A stretch of 64,000 bases of DNA from Nitrincola lacisaponensis (GTDB lineage Bacteria > Pseudomonadota > Gammaproteobacteria > Pseudomonadales > Balneatricaceae), in contig NZ_JMSZ01000016.1 of the NCBI RefSeq assembly GCF_000691225.1, forward strand, positions 496,001 through 560,000. Direction: 5' to 3'. The translations under genes were made by a program, and so were the position numbers. Positions within the stretch are counted from its first letter, which is position 1. Each line of letters starts with the position of its first letter. Below the pieces are notes generated by a model. The model was given only the letters and a program-made list of their open reading frames with translations, made no database searches and had not been told where the DNA came from. Shown one piece after another: positions 56,669-64,000 of this stretch.

Positions 56669-57177
56669 AACTGACGTTATTACCGTTGCTGCTGTGTTTG
56701 CTGAGCTTCCCTCTCTGGGCGTCGTTCGAAACCTATGAGTTTTCTACGACTCACAACGAGATGCGCTATTTTCATCTGTCCAAAGAGTTGCGCTGCCCAA
56801 CCTGTCAGAATCAGAATATTTCCGACTCTGATGCACCCCTGGCAGCAGATCTGCGACGTGAACTACACCGGATGATCGAGTCCGGCTATGACGATGATGC
56901 CATTCTCGATTTTATGGTCAGTCGCTTTGGTGATTTTGTCCATTACCGTCCGCGTGTGGCACCGGAAACCTATCTGCTGTGGTATGGCCCCTTTGTGCTT
57001 CTGTTCGTGGGTTTTGGTGCCGTTTTGATGGTCGCTCGCAACCGCCGACTGCGGGCCGCGGCAGTTCAGGATGCCCAAGTCACTGATACGGCTGAGGAAA
57101 GTGCTGGTGTAACACCTTTGACACCACAAGAACGTGAACGGCTGGAAAACTTGCTGCGACAGGATAAAAACTTATGA
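56665..57177 (+). CDS. ccmH: Cytochrome c maturation protein CcmH (short form, CcmL-like)
   Basis: 170 aa with a signal peptide, the redox motif LRCPTCQNQNISDSDAPLA (near residue 44) and a membrane anchor (about 105-125). It reduces or resolves apo-cytochrome thiols before haem ligation. It is separate from CcmI, unlike the E. coli fused CcmH. GTG start overlapping ccmG; overlaps ccmI by 4 nt. Confidence 0.95.
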   Translation: MKLTLLPLLLCLLSFPLWASFETYEFSTTHNEMRYFHLSKELRCPTCQNQNISDSDAPLAADLRRELHRMIESGYDDDAILDFMVSRFGDFVHYRPRVAPETYLLWYGPFVLLFVGFGAVLMVARNRRLRAAAVQDAQVTDTAEESAGVTPLTPQERERLENLLRQDKNL

Positions 57178-58418
57178 CATTGCTTTGGATCGGTATCGGT
57201 GTACTGACACTGATTGCCGTTATTATTGTGTTCTGGCCATTGTTACGCAGTCGCCATGAACAGACCGTTGTCGAAACAGAGGCTGACAGAACGGCACAGA
57301 ATATCGCTATTTTCCGTGAGCGTCTGGAAGAGCTGGAAAAGGAAAAAGCTTCCGGAACTCTGACGGAGACCAGTTTTCTTGAGTTGAAAACCGAACTGGA
57401 AAAAAACCTGCTGATCGATGCCGAAGAGAATCGGCGCCAGGTGCCTGTATTACGTGTGGGCCAGTCACAGTTGATCACTATTACACTGCTGGCGTTACTG
57501 GTTCCCACTCTGTCTTTTGGTCTCTATGCTTATCTGGGTCGTGCCGATGATCTGGCCAGCAAGCTGGCAATGGATAGCTGGCAACAAGCACCGCTGACAG
57601 ACATGACTATCGAAGAGGCTATTGCACAGCTGGAAAGTGAGCTGGAACGACGCCCTCAGAACGCTGAAGGTTGGTACCTGCTGGCCACCACGCGCATGAA
57701 CATGAATCAGTTCGATGCGGCTGTAGAGGCGTTTCGTCAGTCACTCAAGCATCTGCCTGAGCAGACGCCTGAGTTCCCGATGGTTATGGGACAGCTGGCT
57801 CAAGCGATGTTTTTTGCTGCCCAGGGTGAGATGACTGATGCAGTCATTACGCAGGTTGAGGCAACACTGCGACTGGATCCTGATGAATTGACAGCCTTGG
57901 GCCTGTTGGGTATCGCTGCATTTGAAGTCGGTGAATACGAAGCTGCAATTATGCATTGGGAGCGCGCGTTGCGTTCAGCCGATGGTCAGTCTGCAGAGTC
58001 ATTGCAAACCGGTATCGCGCGTGCGCGTGCGGAGTTGGGTCAGGATGGCCAGTCAGGTGTTGAACCTGAAGGGCCGGGTATTCGCATCGATCTGGATGTA
58101 GATCCAGCCATTGCAACCGAAATTCGCAGCGATCAGTTTGTCTTTGTCTATGCGCGTGCTCCTGGTGAGCGGATGCCGATCACTGTAGAGCGTATACAGG
58201 TTGGAGCCTTGCCAGCCGAGATTTTTCTGAGTGCATCGAGCTCAATGGTTGAGGGTGTTCAGCTGAGTGATTTTGAAAGTGTGGATCTGGTTGCCCGGAT
58301 CAGTGTTTCTGGCACTGCAGAACAGCAATCAGGTGACTTTAAAGGTGAGCTCAGCAATGTTAAAGTGGCTGATGGTGATATGTCTGTCAGATTGGTCATC
58401 AGTGAGCGGGTAGAATGA
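57174..58418 (+). CDS. ccmI: Cytochrome c biogenesis TPR protein CcmI
   Basis: 414 aa. Two N-terminal membrane spans (LLWIGIGVLTLIAVIIVFW and ITLLALLVPTLSFGLYAYLG) flank a coiled-coil-prone cytoplasmic loop; TPR repeats follow (PQNAEGWYLLATTRMNMNQF, DELTALGLLGIAAFEVGEY), and a C-terminal domain. CcmI chaperones apo-cytochromes to CcmF/H. Last gene of the ccm operon, 51 nt before zipA. Confidence 0.95.
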   Translation: MTLLWIGIGVLTLIAVIIVFWPLLRSRHEQTVVETEADRTAQNIAIFRERLEELEKEKASGTLTETSFLELKTELEKNLLIDAEENRRQVPVLRVGQSQLITITLLALLVPTLSFGLYAYLGRADDLASKLAMDSWQQAPLTDMTIEEAIAQLESELERRPQNAEGWYLLATTRMNMNQFDAAVEAFRQSLKHLPEQTPEFPMVMGQLAQAMFFAAQGEMTDAVITQVEATLRLDPDELTALGLLGIAAFEVGEYEAAIMHWERALRSADGQSAESLQTGIARARAELGQDGQSGVEPEGPGIRIDLDVDPAIATEIRSDQFVFVYARAPGERMPITVERIQVGALPAEIFLSASSSMVEGVQLSDFESVDLVARISVSGTAEQQSGDFKGELSNVKVADGDMSVRLVISERVE

Positions 58419-58469
58419 CCCGTTAAACAGCATTTATAACTTAGTTGTAGCTTGGGAACCGGTTAAATC

Positions 58470-60413
58470 ATGGAGATCAGTCTTCGCGAATGGCTTATCA
58501 TCGGCGGTATCTTAGTCATCGCCCTGATTCTGTTTGATGGTTGGCGTCGTATACGAGCCAACCGTAACCGGTTACGTCTGGATATTGACAAAACCCTGTC
58601 TGAAATCAGTGATACTGAACATCATAATCCGGAGCTGCCTAATGGTGGAGCACGCGTTCGCAGTTTGTCTGCGACGCCTGCTTTTGTTCCTGAAGCCGAA
58701 CTCCGGTTCACGTCCGAAATTAATGAGCCCAGCCTGACCGCTGAAGATCAGGCTCCGCCTAAGCCCGCTGTTGTGGTGTCCGAAGCAGATCCTGAACTTG
58801 ATCCCCCGGTTGAGCAAGCGGTTGAACAGGCCTGGCGCGCCGAACCTGACTTTGACCCTGTTGAATTACAATCCAGCATGCTTGATGACATAGGTTCTGC
58901 AGTAGAGCAGCCCGCTGTAACTGGTGAAAAACCCTGGATAGCCGAGACTTATTCCGGCGTTCGTAGCGAAGAGCTTACGAGTGAAGAGCTGTCTACTGAA
59001 GACCACCTTGCTGAAATGCCGCCGCTTGTTGAAGATGATGTGATTGTTGAAGCACAGGCAGAAGCCGCGTTTGAGCCCGAATATCAGAACAGATTTCAAT
59101 CTGAAGAACCTGAGCCTGAGCCTGAGCCTGAGTTTAAGTCGGAGCCTGCATTTGAGGTAGAGAGTGAGGTAGAGAGTGAGGTAGAACCGGAATCTGCACC
59201 CTATTTACCGGAACAGGTTATGGATGAGCCTGCAGTATCACCGGCAGCTTTCCAGCCTGTTGAGTCAGAGCCGCTACAGGAAACAGAGGAAGCACCTGCT
59301 GAAGAAGAGTCTCTGGAATGGGACCCCGCGCTGGAGCAGGCTTTTCAGCTGGACGAACAGCCCGTGCGTAGAGAGCCACAAGAGCCATCAGCGGTTAAGA
59401 AAGAGCCCTCAGCGGTTAAGAAAGAGCCATCAGCGGTTAAGAACGAGCCATCAGCTATTGAATCAAAGCCATCAGCAACGAGTACCCGACAGCCTGAAAC
59501 AACCGCACAGATTGATCTGTCTGATCTTGATCCCCTGTTTGATGATATTCCGGCGATGGAGTTCGAACCGCCAGTGTCTGCGGCTGCTTCAGCAGTTTCC
59601 GAGAAAGACACCGAAGAACCCAACCTCTATCTGGATCTGGACCTGGAGCAGCCTATCCACCAGATTATGGCCAATAAAGCGGCCGCCAATAAGGCTGCTG
59701 GTCGTGAGGTCACACGTCGCTCAGCTGAAAAAACACGCCGTCGCCCGACAGAAAATCCCAGCTTTACCTTGCCACTGGATACTCAGCATCAGGATCTGTT
59801 TGCTGTTGATGAATCCTTTGTTGAGGAGCCCTTTGTTGAGGAGCAGCCTGATTTGCCTGCACCCTCGGTCGAGGCACCTCCAGTGGCGCCGACAGCACCC
59901 GTGAAACCGGCCGCGAGTGAAGCGAGTCGGACGGCAGCGTCAGCGGCGCGCAAAGCGCTCACTGATCTGCCGGACCCGGATGAAGTACTGGTGATTACTG
60001 TCGTGGGCAAGGACCGTCAAACACTGCCTGGTGAGCGCCTGAGACGTGTGGTCGAGGCGTGTGGCATGGAGTATGGCGATATGTCCATCTTCCATCGTTT
60101 TGAAGGTGAGGGTATCCCTTCGTCATTACAGTTCAGCATGGCCAATGCCGTGAATCCGGGAACCTTCGACCTGTCGACCATGGGCGAACTGGAAACACCG
60201 GCAGTCTCTTTCTTTATGTCAATGCGTGAACCACGCGATCCGATGACTGCCTATGAGTGTATGCTGGCAACAGCAGAAACCGTCGCCAAAAACCTCAATG
60301 GTGATCTGCTGGATGAAGACCGTTCGGTCATGCGTGAGCAAACCAAAGAACACTACCGTCAGCGTATTCGTGACTTTGAAATGCAAAGTCGTCGTCGCAA
60401 GCTGAGCCGATAA
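58470..60413 (+). CDS. zipA: Cell division protein ZipA with unusually long repetitive linker
   Basis: Inner-membrane division protein that tethers FtsZ. 647 aa, about twice the E. coli length (328). One N-terminal TM (LREWLIIGGILVIALILFDGW), a short basic segment (RRIRANRNRLR), then a very acidic Glu/Pro/Ala linker (about 60-500) with several repeats (EPSAVKK x3, EPEPEPE, EVESEVESEVE, FVEEPFVEE), and the C-terminal FtsZ-binding domain (about 505-640: DEVLVITVVGKDRQTLPGE, FHRFEGEGIPSSLQFSMAN, TVAKNLNGDLLDEDRS). smc, its usual upstream neighbour in Pseudomonas, is replaced here by ccm. Confidence 0.92.
   Translation: MEISLREWLIIGGILVIALILFDGWRRIRANRNRLRLDIDKTLSEISDTEHHNPELPNGGARVRSLSATPAFVPEAELRFTSEINEPSLTAEDQAPPKPAVVVSEADPELDPPVEQAVEQAWRAEPDFDPVELQSSMLDDIGSAVEQPAVTGEKPWIAETYSGVRSEELTSEELSTEDHLAEMPPLVEDDVIVEAQAEAAFEPEYQNRFQSEEPEPEPEPEFKSEPAFEVESEVESEVEPESAPYLPEQVMDEPAVSPAAFQPVESEPLQETEEAPAEEESLEWDPALEQAFQLDEQPVRREPQEPSAVKKEPSAVKKEPSAVKNEPSAIESKPSATSTRQPETTAQIDLSDLDPLFDDIPAMEFEPPVSAAASAVSEKDTEEPNLYLDLDLEQPIHQIMANKAAANKAAGREVTRRSAEKTRRRPTENPSFTLPLDTQHQDLFAVDESFVEEPFVEEQPDLPAPSVEAPPVAPTAPVKPAASEASRTAASAARKALTDLPDPDEVLVITVVGKDRQTLPGERLRRVVEACGMEYGDMSIFHRFEGEGIPSSLQFSMANAVNPGTFDLSTMGELETPAVSFFMSMREPRDPMTAYECMLATAETVAKNLNGDLLDEDRSVMREQTKEHYRQRIRDFEMQSRRRKLSR
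59382..59465 (+). repeat. 21-bp tandem repeat in zipA linker
   Basis: Three nearly identical 21-bp units starting GAGCCATCAGCGGTTAAGAA (59382-59402, 59403-59423, 59424-59444) and a fourth diverged one encode EPSAVKK-type heptapeptides. In-frame length variation is expected. Confidence 0.9.
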
Positions 60414-60424
60414 CGCCTCGATAA

Positions 60425-62794
<2,370 letters not shown>

Positions 62795-62800
62795 ACCTGT

Positions 62801-63448
62801 TTAGGCCCAGCTTTCCACCTGGGCATCATTGATCAGCAGGCGAACCAGGTCAGTCCGCGAGATAATGCCGAGCAGTTCGTCCTGATCACTGATGACAGGA
62901 ATGGCTGCAATCGGATAGTTCACAAAGGTGGATGCAATCTGGGACAGTTCGGTATCCAGTGTGGCGGCAACCATCTGCTTCTGATAGACCACTGCCACAG
63001 TCACAGTTGAATCTGTACCGTGCTCGAGAATATCGGGACGGGAGATCAATCCCAACGGTCGCTCACTGTCATCAATTACCACCAGATGAGCGATCTGATA
63101 CTCTTCCAATTGCAACCAGGCCTGACGCAGCGAGGCAGTCAGCGCGATGGTTTGCACAGGAAAGGTCATAATCTGTTGGGCACGCAGCGCCGGACGTGCC
63201 GTTTTTGGCTTGCCGGCAGTGCGTGTTTGCTCATAAGCGGCCTGGGGACCTGCCGTGGTGGTCGGGCGGCGGCCAGACTCAGGGTCGAGACGTATCAGGC
63301 GCTCACTGAAGCGCTGTAAATTTTCCTCGGAGCCCGGCAAGGTCCCGGACTGTTTACTGGCAGCCGTTTCATCGACACTGCGTCCTTTGAACAGTGCCTT
63401 GACCGGTGTTTGGATACGATTGCCTTGATCAATAATTATCAGTGACAT
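62801..63448 (-). CDS. CBS domain pair protein
   Basis: 215 aa. Two CBS motifs in the C-terminal 120 residues (IMTFPVQTIALTASLRQAW... and VAATLDTELSQIASTFVNY...GIISRTDLVRLL), which usually bind adenosyl nucleotides as an energy sensor. The N-terminal 90 residues are poorly ordered (Thr/Gly/Arg-rich) and not recognised. The protein may act alone as a regulatory module. Ends 6 nt from convergent ligA. Confidence 0.85.
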   Translation of the reverse strand: MSLIIIDQGNRIQTPVKALFKGRSVDETAASKQSGTLPGSEENLQRFSERLIRLDPESGRRPTTTAGPQAAYEQTRTAGKPKTARPALRAQQIMTFPVQTIALTASLRQAWLQLEEYQIAHLVVIDDSERPLGLISRPDILEHGTDSTVTVAVVYQKQMVAATLDTELSQIASTFVNYPIAAIPVISDQDELLGIISRTDLVRLLINDAQVESWA

Positions 63449-63502
63449 AGTTCAGCGACTCCCCCTGCTTCTATGAGTATATCGTCATTTTGCTGAAAAG
63501 CA

Positions 63503-64000
63503 TTAAATACGACGTCGACTGAGGTCACGCAGAATAAAGCGCCCTGGATCCAGGCGTTCAATCAACTCTGCCGGTAAGGGTGCAGGTAAGTCACAGAGCA
63601 TGGCTGTGATCAGTGCGGCGCTGATCGGGCAGGAGATCAGTCCCTTGGAGCCATGGCCGGTGTTGACATAGAGTCCTGACACTCTGGGAATCTCCAGTCC
63701 TGACGCACGCCTGGCATCGGTACGCAGTCCGGCAAAGCGTTGCAGGGTTTCGTTATAGTCAGCAATCGCTCCAACCAGCGGAAGGTAGTCAGGTGTACTG
63801 CAGCGATATCCGGTGCGCCCGTTGCATTGTGCCGGTGTTAATCCCTCAAATTCAGGCAAGGCAGCTGCCAGGGTGTCCAGATTCTGCTGATGATCAGCGT
63901 CTCTCAAGGCCAGGTCTGTCTGGTGCAGGTCAAATGTCGCTCCGAAACAGTATTTTCCCCGGCGTGGTGGAGAGATATAGCCTTCACCACAGACAACCGT
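63503..64000 (-). CDS. mnmC: tRNA modification enzyme MnmC, C-terminal part (cut by window edge)
   Basis: The frame stays open to the right edge, so the start lies beyond position 64000. The visible 165 residues are the C-terminal part of the FAD-dependent oxidase domain: GEGYISPPRRGKYCFGATFD, then a DLHQTDLAL segment, NGRTGYRCSTPDYLPLVGAI and the FAD-contacting NTGHGSKGLISCPISAALI. This matches bifunctional MnmC (or a stand-alone MnmC(o)), which finishes mnm5U34 in tRNA wobble positions. Whether the methyltransferase half is fused cannot be seen. Confidence 0.88.
   Translation of the reverse strand, partial: TVVCGEGYISPPRRGKYCFGATFDLHQTDLALRDADHQQNLDTLAAALPEFEGLTPAQCNGRTGYRCSTPDYLPLVGAIADYNETLQRFAGLRTDARRASGLEIPRVSGLYVNTGHGSKGLISCPISAALITAMLCDLPAPLPAELIERLDPGRFILRDLSRRRI

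Overview
The window is a continuous stretch of gammaproteobacterial chromosome. Gene content and order (lptFG opposite pepA-holC; rsgA/orn/queG; nnr-tsaE-amiC-mutL-miaA-hfq-hflXKC-hisZ-purA; suhB...trmJ-cysE-iscR-iscS; a complete ccm operon; zipA-ligA) resemble the Pseudomonadales/Oceanospirillales. hisZ, a phasin gene, a Ccm system I cluster and flagellar genes suggest a motile, respiring, probably marine or aquatic oceanospirillalean. The genus cannot be fixed from the sequence alone. Coding density is very high, and many neighbouring genes overlap by 1, 4 or 8 bases (TGATG, TAATG, ATGA, GTGA), indicating translational coupling.

Layout. 1-2040: pdxH, then a small AT-rich accessory patch holding a plasmid-partition-like ORF, a 66-aa ORF and a 43-aa membrane microprotein. 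2041-12575: valS, a chemoreceptor gene, holC, pepA, divergent lptFG, an RDD membrane protein and a Sel1-repeat protein. 12576-17717: phasin, flavodoxin, cytochrome c', prfB, lysS, ung. 17722-25664: ygfZ, psd, an HDOD protein and rsgA on the minus strand, then orn/queG and nnr. 25657-36818: the tsaE-amiC-mutL-miaA-hfq-hflXKC-hisZ-purA series. 36894-40948: suhB, a tiny ORF, two methyltransferases, trmJ and cysE. 41063-48932: a hybrid Fe-S assembly operon iscR-iscS-sufBCD-sufS-sufA-sufT-sufE. 48943-51248: fliK and a FlhB C-terminal homologue. 51377-58418: ccmABCDEFGHI. 58470-64000: zipA, ligA, a CBS protein and the C-terminal part of mnmC, cut by the window edge.

How the genes work together: the suf block builds Fe-S clusters under a promoter overlapped by a recognisable IscR operator; ccm matures c-type cytochromes such as the cytochrome c' encoded here; lptFG exports LPS; zipA and amiC act in division; mutL, ung, ligA and holC in DNA replication and repair; hfq, prfB, lysS, valS, miaA, tsaE, queG, trmJ and mnmC in RNA and translation.

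I found no prophage, insertion sequence, CRISPR array, toxin-antitoxin pair, defence island or tRNA gene. The window is essentially core genome. The most unusual observation is that the SuhB orthologue has lost most of the residues that bind the catalytic magnesium ions. Next are the replacement of the usual downstream isc genes by suf genes, a prfB without its programmed frameshift, a perfect 19-bp inverted repeat inside holC, and a palindrome plus leader hairpin in front of ccmA.
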